Positions 45,782 to 57,501 are shown, counted from the stretch's first letter. The stretch: DNA of 64,000 nucleotides from Aphelenchoides besseyi (GCA_024699855.1 JAMPIQ010000001.1:17608001-17672000); one strand, 5' to 3'. Made by a program: numbers and translations. Notes: generated by a model from the letters alone, not told the origin.

Positions 45782-46762
45782 ATGTCTTTCTTTTCGATTT
45801 TCTATTCGACAGTTTTGCCGACTTTGCTTTTTGCTTACAAGCTTGTCGACAACTTCCAATCGAACAATCTTCTCGACAACTTCGACTTCTTTACGGAAGA
45901 TGATCCGACTCATGGGTTTGTGAATTACGTCGATCGAAAAGATGCCGAATGGATGGGTATGATTAGAGAGCGTAACAATCAACTGTACATCGGCGTCGAA
46001 CATCAACTTCAAGTTTATGCGGGAGCAAGAGGTCGCAACTCAATTCGCATCGTTTCGAAGAAAAGTTATAATAAGGGACTTTTTATTCTCGACCTCGAAC
46101 ATTTGCCAGCAGGTCAATGCGGAAGTTGGGGTGCTTTCTGGATGGTTGGCGCTGATTGGCCGAATAACGGCGAGTTGGATATAATTGAAGGTAAATGAAC
46201 AAAATCTTTCGTTGACAAGTGAGTTTTAGGCGTAAATACCGCAACAGTGAACGGTGTTGCAATGCACACAAACGAGGGTTGTCAAATACGTAACTCGACG
46301 AACTTTACCGGGCAAATCATTTACTCGGACTGCGACGTCAAAGCCGCCAATCAACCCGAGAACGTTGGATGTTCGATTAGAGGCGGTCCGTTTGGTTTGG
46401 CTTTCAATCAACAAGGAGGTGGAATTTATGCAACGGAGTGGACTAGGGAGTATGTTCGTGTGTGGTTCTTTTCGCATTCTCAACTTCCATCCGACATTCG
46501 CGCTTTGAATCCGCAACCTTCGAATTGGCAAAAACCGTTGGCTGAGTTCACAAACGAGGAATGTGATTTGGACTTGCATTTTCGTTATCAACAGATCGTT
46601 TTCGATGTCACGTTCTGTGGTGACTGGGCCGCCAAAGTTTGGACGGAGGATAAGGAATGCGAAGCCACTGGTCAGACATGTATTGAATATGTACAACATA
46701 ATTCGTTCGTTTTCAACGAAACCTATTGGTTAATCAATTCACTTCAAATTTATGAGCAATAA
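45782..46762 (+). CDS. Fungal-type GH16 endo-beta-1,3(4)-glucanase, candidate horizontal transfer
   Basis: Cleaves beta-1,3 or mixed-linked glucans. About 313 residues, two exons with one 39-base intron (46191-46229) inside the catalytic-motif region. Signal peptide MSFFSIFYSTVLPTLLFAYK. GH16 catalytic motif GELDIIEG (ExDxxE with both glutamates), preceded by HLPAGQCGSWGAFWMVGADW and followed by HTNEGC, NVGCSIRGGPFGLAFN, GGGIYATEWTREYVRVWF, VFDVTFCGDWAAKVWT and YWLINSLQIYEQ. This order, with FCGDWA and HMPAG/HLPAG-type motifs, is that of fungal secreted GH16 enzymes, not of animal beta-glucan-binding proteins. The intron and normal-looking flanks argue against contamination. It could digest fungal or bacterial food walls. 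It sits directly upstream of a Tc1-type element. Confidence 0.93.
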
Positions 46763-46992
46763 GATCATTTGTATAAATGCAAAACTTTTATGAATAGTGA
46801 TCTCCTGTTCTTCCTCTTTCTTGTTTCCGATGAAGTACATGTACCCGATCTACTTTTCAAACACTCATATTGGCTTCCAATCAGAAAGAACTGTGATATG
46901 AGCTTTATACGATTAAAACCAGGAAGTAAAAACAAACGAACAGTTAATCGAAAGAATGAAACTTTGTAGATAGAACAAAGATCCGAATTGTA

Positions 46993-47905
46993 CAGGGTGG
47001 CGCAAAATAAACTGCAAGGTTTATTTTTTAAATAACTGCAAAACTAAGAATTTTTTCCTGAACAAACCGTATATTTTCTGAATCCTCATGGTCCCCAAAT
47101 TCAGATGAGCTCAAAATTGAAATTTTGAAATTTTCGAAAAATTTTGCCTTGGTCCCCCCTTGTGTCGCTTTTCGGGCAGCTTCGAATTTAAAGAAAAAAA
47201 CGTTTATTAACAAGAGAAAACTCAACGAATTTCGACTTGACCTCCTTCGCGATCAATGCACATTTGAAGATCAAGTGCTTCCGGAACTTCGAACTTGGCC
47301 AAACTTCGCCACGTTGATCTTCCAGCAGGATGGAGCACCTCCCCACATCGCCAGTCGTGTTCTTACTGTGCTCGATAGAGAATTTCCGGGTCGATGGATT
47401 GGTCGTGGAACAGCAGCTCGTCCCGCTCCGGTTTCTTGGCCTCCTCGAAGTCCGGATTTGACTTGGATGGATTACTCAATATGGGGAACCATGAAAAGTC
47501 AAATTTGGCACAGAGAGGATCGACCACAAAACCTCACCGAATTAAGAAGTGCAATTGTTGAAGCAGCCAACGTGATTCGGCAAAATCGTCAAATGCGAGA
47601 ACGAATAGCGGCCAATTTTCCTCGTCGACTTCAAATGTGCATTGATCGAGAAGGAGGTCAAGTCGAAATTCGTTGAGTTTTCTCTTGTTAATAAACGTTT
47701 TTTTCTTTAAATTCGAAGCTGCCCGAAAAGCGACACAAGGGGGGACCAAGGCAAAATTTTTCGAAAATTTCAAAATTTCAATTTTGAGCTCATCTGAATT
47801 TGGGGACCATGAGGATTCAGAAAATATACGGTTTGTTCAGGAAAAAATTCTTAGTTTTGCAGTTATTTAAAAAATAAACCTTGCAGTTTATTTTGCGCCA
47901 CCCTG
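46993..47905 (+). mobile_element. IS630/Tc1-type element with 277-base inverted repeats
   Basis: The ends CAGGGTGGCGCAAAATAAAC (46993) and its inverse (to 47905) are flanked by TA on both sides. Left arm 46993-47269 and right arm 47629-47905 match as inverted repeats with only one base difference that I can see. The 359-base middle codes for the C-terminal catalytic half of an IS630/Tc1-family transposase. The right arm includes the natural 3' end of that gene, so the left arm is an inverted copy of the gene's 3' end replacing its 5' half. Near identity of the arms suggests recent origin. Confidence 0.92.
47270..47676 (+). pseudogene. Transposase fragment (IS630/Tc1 superfamily), 5' half missing
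   Basis: The open frame reads through TLIFQQDGAPPHIASRVL (second catalytic Asp in QDGAPPH), then WPPRSPDLTWMDYSIWGTMK (PPRSPDL with the third acidic residue), and a C-terminal helix region QNRQMRERIAANFPRRLQMC. The helix-turn-helix half and first catalytic Asp are absent. The frame continues upstream into the left inverted repeat but that part is inverted 3'-end sequence, not transposase. Confidence 0.88.
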
Positions 47906-48103
47906 TAGTTTCAAGTCACTTGAATTATCTCAGTTAAAAATCGAGCTCAAGAATAAATTGGAGTACCTGTCGCATGTCTAGTTTTCATATTGTTTATTCG
48001 AGGTTTCGATGAAACAAGTGACGAATGGGGCAAACAATAAACGTAGAATGTATGGCAATAGTTGAGAGTAGAAATCCGAGCACTCGTTAAAAGATCATTG
48101 GTC

Positions 48104-49933
48104 TTACAAACGCATTCTTCTGTTGTAATAGCCGGGATTCGATCCGTAACCCTCGGTAGCGGTCTGGCTTCCCGTTGCTGCAGAATTCGATTCGTAACTA
48201 CTCGCCGGTTTGCTTGGTGCTGGTGCGGGCACTGAACCGCGTTGATCGGCGACAACAACTTCAGTATCTTGACACACACAAGTACCGGGGGTTCCTGGTG
48301 GTCCTAAAGCATTTTTTCAGCAATCATTAAAGTTATTTCTATTACCGATTTCTCCTCGAGATCCTGCCGCTCCATTCGGGCCTTGAGGTCCGCTGAAATC
48401 GATGGATTTAAATGAAATACAAACGAAGAAGCACTAACGTTGGTCCGGGCGGTCCTGGCATTCCTTAAACGAACAATTAAAATCATCAGCACTTATCTGC
48501 TTCCCTTTTTCGCCAATAGATCCTGGATAGCCATCCGATCCCGGAGCGCCCTAAACTTGATGTTTAATCAAAAATTATTCGTTCAGAAGTTCGAGACGTG
48601 ACAGAAGTTCAGAAAAGCAAACCTGAAGTCCGGGTAATCCCCAACTTCCTATAATTGGACACAAATTGGTTGATGCTCTACAGACACTTACCGGGTTCAC
48701 CAACGTCTCCTGCTGGACCGGGAATAAGTTTAGCATCCGGGGTTACGCCCTTATCGCCAACAGGTCCAGGTTCTAAAGATTTAAATTCAATGAGATTAAT
48801 TAGAATCTAAAATCACCTCCGGGAAAACCTTCAATACCTTGAGGACCATCGGGTCCTTTCGGTCCAGGAGCACCTAAGAAATGAAGTTAGTAATCGAAAT
48901 TCTATTGAGCAAAATTGCAATTAAAAGATTCTCATCATCTCAGTGCTTTTGCGTGAAATAATGAATTTCTAGCAATCTTTAAAATTTACCATCTTTGCCC
49001 GGTAATCCTTCAGGTCCAATCTAAAGCAGAGATTAACAACGGATTCGTATTTTTTAATCAAACTGGTCCTGGATCGCCTGAAAATCCGGGGAAACCAATC
49101 GTGCCCCGAGGTCCTTAAATTTAAATATTAGAGAACTGATTATTATGAAGCAATAACCTTGAGGACACGGCAAACATGGAGCTGGCTCAAAAACTCTTTC
49201 AGGAATACACGATGCGTTTGGAGTTGTTCCTGGTCGACCCTAAAACGTTACAAGTTGGATGCTGACTTCTAATGACAGTTCTTACTTGAACTCCATTGGG
49301 TCCAGGAGCCCCTCCGAGCCCGGGCAGACCCAAATCGCCTTGTGGCCCAGGAGCTCCTAAAAATTAAACATTAAAAGTTGACTGTAAATTGGAAGCTTGT
49401 TTGTTCGACTATAACTTACCGGGAGTACAACAAGCTAAAAAACAAGGAATTGAATCGACTTTTACTACTTCATTTAGTTACCTGGACATTCTTGGAAAGT
49501 CGGAGCGTTTGCGTGCAAAAGTGTTGGATTATAACCCGCGTATTGTCCGTTGGCTCGTTTTGTTCGATTCAAAGCAGCAGCCATTTTCGCGCTCATCGTC
49601 TCCATTTCGACTTCCATATCGGCAGTTGCGGACTAAAAGATCGGTTCGATTTCGACTTTTCAACCTTCATCTTACTTCACAATACGCAAAATCCTGAACA
49701 GAGAATGTGCTCATCGTATTCACGTAGCTGTACATCGATGGCACAACCAAACAAAGACATAACAACGACAAAACACTCAACGTGCCGGCAATACCAATGA
49801 TCAGCTGATAAGCGGCTTCTTTCGTCTCATTCAACTCCTCGACGCACTCATCGTGATGTCGAATGGACGATTCGCCGCCGTTGCTGAAACGCCGATGCGG
49901 TAGCCACGAGTGCGATTTGTTGGTCGTCTTCAT
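48104..49933 (-). CDS. Cuticle collagen, second gene
   Basis: Start MKTTNKSHSWLPHRRFSNGG at 49933, with an upstream splice acceptor (ATATTTCAG near 49953). A cytoplasmic part is followed by one membrane segment (LIIGIAGTLSVLSLLCLCLV), then an exon with a furin-type site NRTKR and GQYAGYNPTLLHANA, then many short Gly-X-Y exons with cysteines, ending GPPGTPGTCVCQD and a Ser/Ala/Tyr-rich tail (YGSNPGYYNRRMRL, stop at 48104). This is the standard nematode cuticle collagen order. As in the plus-strand collagen at 38 kb, the number of introns is unusually high. Opposite orientation to the other collagen, about 8 kb apart. Confidence 0.93.
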
Positions 49934-49953
49934 TGGCCCTGTGATTGTGTAAC

Positions 49954-50700
49954 TGAAATATGAAAAGTTATAAACGCGAGATGGAAAGTCAATCACGAAT
50001 GCGAATCGTCACGATCAAATGAAATCAGTACGTTTCAATAGGTTCCGGATCGCCAATTGAATAGAAAACAAAAATGCGAATTCCGACGAGACCGCTCGCG
50101 CTCATCCGTCCATCATCCCGACTGATAAGACCGACCGGCTGAGGTGGTGGTGAAGATTGGCGATATCCGCTGCTCGACTAACCCAATTTGCAATCGCTTA
50201 TCCCGTCGGAGCGTTGAAACGAGCAGACCATACGAAAAGTAAAATCGCTACCCGGACTGCGGAATTCGAGAGCAATTGCGACGGGAATCGTTTGTAGGAT
50301 GTTGCACAACGATGAAGAGATTGTTAAGCAACTTCTCGAAATCGAACGAGAAAGTGAAATCCAAGAGATTGGCGTTTCCTGTCTTCTTGTAGCTTTTGGA
50401 GTTGCATTCAAATTTGAGAGCTTACGTCACAACTTCGAGTAACAGATCTCAAGTGTTCTTGTACTTTTTCACGCGCATTCAAACTGCCAATTGAATTCGG
50501 AAAGAAAACGGTAAGTGCAGATCTGCGCCTATGAGTAAACAAACAATTCGAACGTTCAATACGAATTCGATTCTCCAGAAAATTCCGTTTTGTTAACTTC
50601 GAAATGACAAACAAACCAAATGTGCGTATAAAAACTCGATGGTTTCCATCGTTGGCATAAACTGAAGTGACTATTTGAAAGTTTTCTGTTCGCATCCACG
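49954..50700. other. Shared 5' region between collagen and Tyr-rich precursor
   Basis: Divergent promoters lie here. TATAAAAA at 50627-50634 belongs to the plus-strand gene. Minus-strand open frames at 50178-50710 have no motif. Confidence 0.5.
50627..50634 (+). promoter_or_regulatory. TATA box of the Tyr-rich precursor gene
   Basis: TATAAAAA, 67 bases upstream of the ATG at 50701. Confidence 0.6.
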
Positions 50701-51271
50701 ATGTTGACAAAAATGTGGGTTTGATTATACGGGAATTTGAAGTCTTGAGCTTTTAGTTCGATTCTCTGCATTGTAACGATTGTTGGAGTGTGGGCGGAAG
50801 TGAGTAGACTGTTTGATGGAAACTCATTCGCCGTTGATTTCAGGACGATAACAAAGATAAAGATGAGGGTGCGGGAGCCCCGAAAGCACCACAAATGTAT
50901 TACTATCCAGTGAGTTTGATCGGTCTTTGATTGAAACGAACTTTGTTTTCAGTATCCCTATTACACTTATCCATACTACTACCCAGTGAGTTCGAGAGTG
51001 CGTTCGTTGAAGACCAGTTCATTTTTAGTACTATTTCTACGGAAAACGTGAAGCAAAAGACGACACCGAACCGCCGAAAACTGACGTTCTACCCGTTCCG
51101 GACATGGTTCCCGCACCGTTGACGACGACTGTTCCACCGAAACCGGCTGCTCGAAGAATAATGGGTCGGGCTTTCCGTCCAACTTATCGATCTTTAGCTC
51201 CAATGGCGTGGCCGGGGTTCTCGAAGCACGAACAATTGGCTTCCCAATTTCGAAGTCAAATGAGCTTTTGA
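50701..51271 (+). CDS. Secreted Tyr/Pro-rich precursor with one GKR site (neuropeptide-like)
   Basis: Five small exons read in phase. Exons 1-2 give MLTKISILCIVTIVGVWAED, a signal peptide split by an intron (donor GTGGGT). Then DNKDKDEGAGAPKAPQ, followed by a tyrosine-proline tract MYYYPYPYYTYPYYYPYYF over three exons ending YGKREADD. Gly-Lys-Arg predicts amidation after Tyr. The rest is Pro-rich (DVLPVPDMVPAPLTTTVPP) with a basic end (ARRIMGRAFRPTYRSLAP) and stop at 51271. Architecture fits a peptide precursor, but a Tyr-rich cuticle or mucus protein is possible. No family recognised. Confidence 0.68.
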
Positions 51272-53967
51272 ATTATATGAAATTGGAGACATTTAATGAA
51301 AAGACTTCTTTAATAAACTTGACGCTTCTATTTGCTTAGCATTACAATATAAACAAAAAGTTAATTGGCAAATGTTCGCTCGGCTACAGGGATCTTTTGA
51401 CTTTACGAAAGAAAAGTCAATTTTGCAATAAACACTCTCGAGTTTTTTGCTTCCGGTCATTCAACAGGATTTGGTTTAAAAGGCCCGAGAAACGTCCATT
51501 TCGATTCCACTACTTAAAATCTCTCCCACTGCGCCAACACATCGACCAAAATGACCACTTTGCCGTCGATGCTCTTTGGGCCCCGAGGCGGTTTCCGGTC
51601 GGGCGTTTCCTTCATCGACTCATGACATCCGAGCGAATTGACAGCTTTGCAAGGCGAGAGAATGACCGGTCTTCTTCGCCGGGAATCTCATAGGCCGAAT
51701 AGATGTTTTTGATTCCGAATGATCTTTCCCACTTGAAATCTCGCGTAATCAATTGGATTTGACGCCTCTTCAGACACGGAAAGTCAAAGAGCGAAATGAG
51801 TTTTGGCGCAAACAAAAATCGTCCGTCACTCTGTTCCATTTGAGTTTGTGAACGTCCGAGCGCATTTGCGTTCTTCCCAAAAAAGTTCGTTTACGGTACA
51901 CGCAGGTTTCCAGTTTAGGCTTTTTTGGCCGCCTGTCATAACTCCCGTCACATTGCGATCGTAACGTCGGACGGCTTTTGTGCAAACTCCCGCGTCGTTG
52001 TTGAGAGATTTGTTGCGCGCCGCTAGAAAAAACCGTTAGACGATTACGATTTGACGAATTTCGATTCCCGCAGATAAGTTTTTTTTCAGCCTACTACCCT
52101 CCCATTCATCTCACCACCTGCAGAGCAATAGATTCCCGTGGGTCATAAACAAATATTTTCGTTGGGTTTCCCATTCGAGTGGACGTCGCTGATTGCGGAG
52201 CCTCGTCGACGAAGCCATTTGGCTCAGGAGACATCGTTGCGGTGGGCAGTTTGAATGGATCGATTGGTTTTCATCACGACTTCCGATTGCATAACATTGG
52301 AGCGTGTCTGCGCACTTCGATGCCCGAAATCGTACAACCAAAAACTCTCGCAGACAAATCGGCTTTCGGAAGGCCGACAGCTTGTCATAATCCCCGAGGC
52401 CGCTTGTTATTGTCGACAATGAATTTGATGACAATGAGAAGATTGGTGCTGAAAGATGATGAGCGGCGAAAGAAACTTGAACATCGCCGTTTCCACTTTT
52501 GTCTGCGAATCGGCACTTTTTTCTAATTTCCGCTTCACAGGTTGATTTACAACTTGCGAAGCGCTTCTCCGCGGCGCCGTTGACATTTCGATACGACGAT
52601 TGAAGCGAGCAATTCGTTTTCCTCTATTGTTCTCTGCCGTGGAATCGATCGTCGAGTTCGACAACCACGGTGGTCGTGATAACGTGGAGCTGTCAAGAAG
52701 ATGATCCTCAAACGTTTCGAAGGTTTCGATGTTACGAATGAGTCAAACAAAAAAGAAGTGCGACAAAGAAGATCGTGTATCATCAGCGAGTTGGAGGTCA
52801 TGAAACAACAACAGTCGAGGAAACCCGTTCCTTATGTCTTTCGCGTTTCGTGTTCGCGACCTGCAACGGTCCCCAAAAAAGAAAACCGATTTTATCGTTT
52901 AATTTACTGAACCGTTTTCTTGTGCTTACTGCCGACCAAAGTTCTTGTTCACGAGCCGTCTATCGAATTGCACGCCAATTGGCATACGACCACCGGGTTT
53001 GTTTATAATCTTTGTGGTAGAGGCCTCAAAATTAACGGAAACTGTTTGTAAACAAACGAGATTGCGCGACGTTGTGCTTATCGAAATGACCACCATCCAC
53101 CACTTCAGAACACAATTCAAGACTTTTGGTTTGTAAGTGAGCGGAACGAGATGTTTCTTTTGTTCGTCCGGTTCTCTTGTGTGTTTCACAGAGTCGGGAT
53201 CTGCCAATAAGCCAACGGAGGGAGAGTTTTTTCGTTATCCGCTTTAGGGTCATTAGGAAGATCGAATGATGAGGAGATCAAGCCCAAATTCAATCTCGCT
53301 AATGACTCCAGTTTTCGTAAGCAGACGATTTTTGTCGTTCATATGGGGATTGTAATCGAGAGTCTCCGCCCGATGATTATAATTTTGGTGGGCGTGTCGT
53401 TTACCGATTTCTGCTTGTTGTACATATTTTCCTTCTCTCCCGGTCCGAATACCCGCCCTTAGTCGAGAGTGATGAAGCAACGAAATAAACGAGTTCACGG
53501 GAACAGTGACGCTGTTTTCGTGTTCGCAGCTTCCGCTCAACAGCCCTCATGATACCCGGCCGGTCCTTGTCATTAAGGTCGCATTTCAATACCTGAGTGT
53601 TATTATCGCAAAATACTCGCGTGCCGCGATGGTCGGTAATTTTGGTCGTGTACTTAGAATGCCGTTGGCTGGCGAAGTTTTATGAGTCTATGGGATTAAT
53701 TACTTCGCATACGATGTTAATCAGTGTGTGGTGGTCTACTCGGAGGTTTTCGCTCTATGGAGACACGTGAGTTGTCTTCTTGTTGTTTGAGAGCGAAGAT
53801 TCCCATCCAATAAAGAAATTTGATTCTCGATGGCACCTTCAAACTCATAAGCTTCGGGTTGTTGTTTGTTCAAAACTACCGCTTTTTTGCATTCGCGGAA
53901 ATGGCGTTTGGATTACCGAGCTCGTGGTGTTCGTTTGATAGAACTGAAAGTCTATTGATGTGTTTTC
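51272..53967. other. Long intergenic stretch, no gene recognised
   Basis: About 2.7 kb. Open frames of 60-115 codons occur on both strands (51612-51985 minus, 52111-52526, 52407-53009, 53253-53589), mutually overlapping, without family motifs or convincing splice chains. No repeat or RNA gene found. Confidence 0.45.
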
Positions 53968-53988
53968 AGAACTGCTACAGAATTTGCC

Positions 53989-54755
53989 ATGAACACTCGT
54001 TTGGTTGCCCTCTTCGGATTCTTGTGTTTTGTCTCCGTTGCATTGGCACAAGACAACGTAACTGAAACTGTGGCGGTAGTCAACGGTAAGTTATGACTTC
54101 AGATTTAAGGTCCAAAGCAATTTCTTAATTGAAATACTTTTCGTTTTTGCGGGTTACGGTAGTCATCGACGAAAAAATGGGCCCTCGAAATATTGGAAAC
54201 CAAGCGGGTAATCTCGTTCATCCGCTTTGCTTTTCGCAATCCATCAGTGAGGATTTTGGTCTCATTAGAGAGGGGAAAACTTTTGTGTTCCATCCAAACG
54301 AATGATGAGAAAACTACTTTGACTGTGACATCAAAATTGCAGAAGATGTAAAACCCGCACTTACAGAAACCGAAGCTGCAGCGGGAGCCAACCAAAAGGT
54401 TGATACTCAATCGTTGGACACTGAAACTGTTAAAGAAAAACTGAGTGATGCCGGCGAATCGATCTCCAATGCCGCTTCATCAGCTGGTGAATCGATTTCC
54501 AACGCGGCCGATTCGGTCAAATCGAAAGCCGGTGATATGGTTGATTCGGCGAAAGAAGGTTTGAGCAGCGCTGGTGACAGTGTTTCCAAGGGTGCTTCCG
54601 ATGCCAAAGGTATTCGCGAATAAGTCCAGAACTAATCTAACACTTGAACTTCAGAAAACGCTAAAGCAGCAGTTCACGATCAACCACCAAACGCCGCCAA
54701 CTCGTTCGGTTTCTCCGCTCTTTTGGTTGCAATGCTCGCAATTGCTCGTTTGTAA
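53989..54755 (+). CDS. Small LEA-like repeat protein with signal peptide and apparent GPI signal
   Basis: Three exons (53989-54085, 54343-54609, about 54654-54755), about 155 residues. Starts MNTRLVALFGFLCFVSVALA, a signal peptide. The body is Ser/Ala/Lys/Asp/Glu-rich with 11-residue LEA-like repeats (GESISNAASSA then GESISNAADSV, AGDMVDSAKEGLSSAGDSVS). The last exon ends PPNAANS followed by FGFSALLVAMLAIARL, a small-residue site plus hydrophobic tail as in GPI-anchored proteins. A TTTTCAG acceptor ends at 53969, 19 bases before the ATG. It resembles the LEA-type protein at 7 kb in composition, but GPI anchoring would place it on the outer cell surface. Confidence 0.82.
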
Positions 54756-55269
54756 ACCTGTGGATTTCAATCGATCATGTACATCCAATTTTCCCATTGT
54801 CAATCTTATATTCCTCTTACTTCTTTACTGCACCGCCCAGCGCTTACGGTTTTTCTTTTGACTCCAAGATCCGATGAATCGCATATTCAACACAGAACCA
54901 CTCGATTCCATTTACTCTCTGGCATAGCTCACTTCTAATCGATATTCCAATAGCATATAGTCTTTTCCAAACACGAGTTTCCTCTCGGAATCGCAAAATT
55001 CATCACGATTAGTTGCACACTCACATATTTGTAAAATTGCGTTTATTTCTTGAAAATAAACTTCTAAACACACACAACTTCAATGGAAGCCAACGAATTT
55101 TATACGCAAAGAAAAAGTATGTACAGGAAGATAACAAAAAGTCAATTTTGCTTTACCGTCTTTCCAACGTTCGTACGATACTTCAACAAACCGGTACCCT
55201 TTCCGACCATGTAGTCGAGTTTAACATTCAAACTAAAAAACGTGAGATCTGTAAGATGAAAGTCGAGAA
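54756..55269. other. Convergent 3' flanks, no gene recognised
   Basis: Interval between the LEA-like stop and the desaturase stop. An open frame at 55013-55294 (plus) has no motif and overlaps the desaturase end. Confidence 0.5.
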
Positions 55270-56645
55270 TTACCGCAAGAACTCCAAAAGATGATCGTAA
55301 GTTGAAACCGATTTGTAGCATCCCGGATAACGACTCAGGACCTTTTTAACGGCTTCCGTTGCTGCTGGCAAATGGTAATGCGGAATCTAAAAGACGATTT
55401 GTTATGTGTCGTCAAAACAAAAGCACCTTTGTGAAGAAGAAATGATGAGCAACCTAAATGATAAAGAAGTTGTGCAAAAGGCCAGTTAATTTTCTTACAT
55501 GACAGTCAGTAATATGGTGAGTAAGCTTGTCGATTCCGAATCCATACTTGCGATCGATTGTCTCTGATTGCCCTTTCACAAATGTCCAATGACCTTCTTC
55601 GTAGACTTTCGTCTCTTCATGTGAATGTTGTAGATAAGTAACCATGACTAACCTAAAAGCGACAATTAAGACATCAATTTCATTTAACAAACCAGAGACC
55701 AAAGAACATCAACGGCACTTCGTAGTATTTAAGCCAACGAACAAAATCGTAGTCACATAACACAAAAGCAATCTGCAATCATATCCAAGTAATTATTCGG
55801 CTATAGAATCTCTAACATATGCCGAAGCCAAACAGCAAAGACTTGAGATCGCACATTGAATTCGCTCCCTTCGGGTTGTGAACAGCGAACTAAAGGGATA
55901 GAAATGCGAACCATCGGGCAGTCCTTTAAAGTTGATGATCGGTTGACCACTGTGATGCCAACAACTAACCGAGCATTGTGTATCCTTGCCACAAAAACAA
56001 TCCGGCAATTGGGAGCTTACGGAAATGCCGACGAAAGAAATCCAATTCGTTGTGACGTTCTTCGGTAATCCACGCATGCCCACGATCTTTCTCCAAGTGT
56101 CCGGTATGTTGATGATGTTGTCGATGACTTTTTTGCCACTAAAAAGCCCGTACTTGATTGTCTAAGATTCCATTGAACAAACCGAAAAATACGGGACAAG
56201 TAATGGTGCATGAGCCAAATGACCGCAAACATCATTGACCCACTGGTATTGACTGAAAGTCGTGTGTCCACAGTCATGACCAACAACGAAGAGCGCAAAT
56301 CCAAACATGCCAATCACATAGCTCCTTAAAGATGTTGACTAAAGAGTCTCAAAGCCCAAGTCACTACCACAAAAAAAATCCCGGCCATCCGGCGTATTTT
56401 TCGACGTATGGTACCGCCAAGTAGAGAGCCGCAATAACGACATAGTCCCAAACCAAATAGAAAAGCGACAATCCGAGATTCTTTTCGAAGCATTGTGGTG
56501 GAATCGCTTTGCGAACTTCCTCGTAGGTCGGATACATTTCCGTTGGCTTCTTCATGGCCGTGACCTCGTTTTCGATCGCGTACGTCGATTTCTGATGAGC
56601 ATCGCCGTTGCCGTTTGTCGCCTTAAACTCGTCGTTTATACTCAT
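55270..56645 (-). CDS. fat-2: Delta-12-type fatty acid desaturase
   Basis: Front of the polyunsaturated fatty acid pathway in nematodes: inserts the delta-12 double bond into oleoyl chains in the ER. Start [20 protein letters not shown] at 56645. Order matches FAT-2: [40 protein letters not shown], first His box [27 protein letters not shown], second box [55 protein letters not shown], third box HVAHHFFF, then [17 protein letters not shown]. All three histidine boxes are intact. The C terminus ends soon after ([12 protein letters not shown]), about 30 residues shorter than C. elegans FAT-2. FAT-1 (omega-3) is the main alternative; SHRQHH and overall wording favour FAT-2. Confidence 0.94.
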
Positions 56646-57501
56646 GTTCACGGCGATTAATTCAAGTGACCAACCCACGGACGAGCAGCCGAATCGAAAT
56701 GACGTAGAGTGTTGTGAAAAGTGAACTTCTAGATGCAAATAAGCCCCTTGAATTCTGTGGATTTCAAAATCTCCAGACACCTTTTCGTCTAATTAGACCC
56801 TTTGAATTGACGCACGAATAGACATTTCCGCTTCAAGATTTTGACTATAGCGTGCGTATTGGAGTTCTAACACCAAAATATCAGCCGGATATCCTTTCAA
56901 ACTGTTAACGAACATACAAGTAACTTACCTTCTTAAAATTGTTGTAATCATCAACCAATCCGAAAGCAACTGTCGCTACGGTAATTGGCATCAGAACTCA
57001 CGTGCGATCTTCGAACAGCTGCTATGAATGTCAGCACGAACTTTTATACCGTGTTTCCGAAAATTTCGTCGATGATTGAATTAGTCAACTCGACTGTAAG
57101 ACTTCATGGCTGACAGGCACTGAGAAATTTGGTCCTTTCGCTCTTCATACTCTTGGGGGTCATACTTGGCGTGAACATTGTAATTAACGAATGTTAAGCA
57201 CACTGTTCGAACAATTTTACTAACTCTACTTTCGAAGCCAATTAGTCAGGTAATGGGATTTGCGGTGGTTGACGATCGACGAACTTCGTATGAAACCAAA
57301 AGATTAAACTTTAATGAGTGAAAATTCGGTTGTTGCATCGATTGAATGATACAGAAAAGTTCAGGAAGTCAAAGTTGGAAAATTAAAACATGACTTTATC
57401 GGCACTCATCTACGCACATCTGATTTTGTAGCCGAAATGATTACCGAAGCGTTAAACTAACGACAAAAATTGAACTTCGATTTCAAAGCTCTAAATTCGA
57501 G
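56646..57501. other. Interval between desaturase and GT92 gene
   Basis: Minus strand: TATAAAAG at 57041-57048 and a short exon-like frame 56991-56939 (MPITVATVAFGLVDDYNNFK) with a GTAAGT donor. It may be a 5' exon of the desaturase transcript, since no splice acceptor sits next to the desaturase ATG. Otherwise nothing recognised. Confidence 0.4.

Noticed and set aside
47028..47870. Two identical 65-codon open frames (47028-47225 minus, 47673-47870 plus)
   Set aside because: They are the same terminal inverted repeat read twice, not genes.
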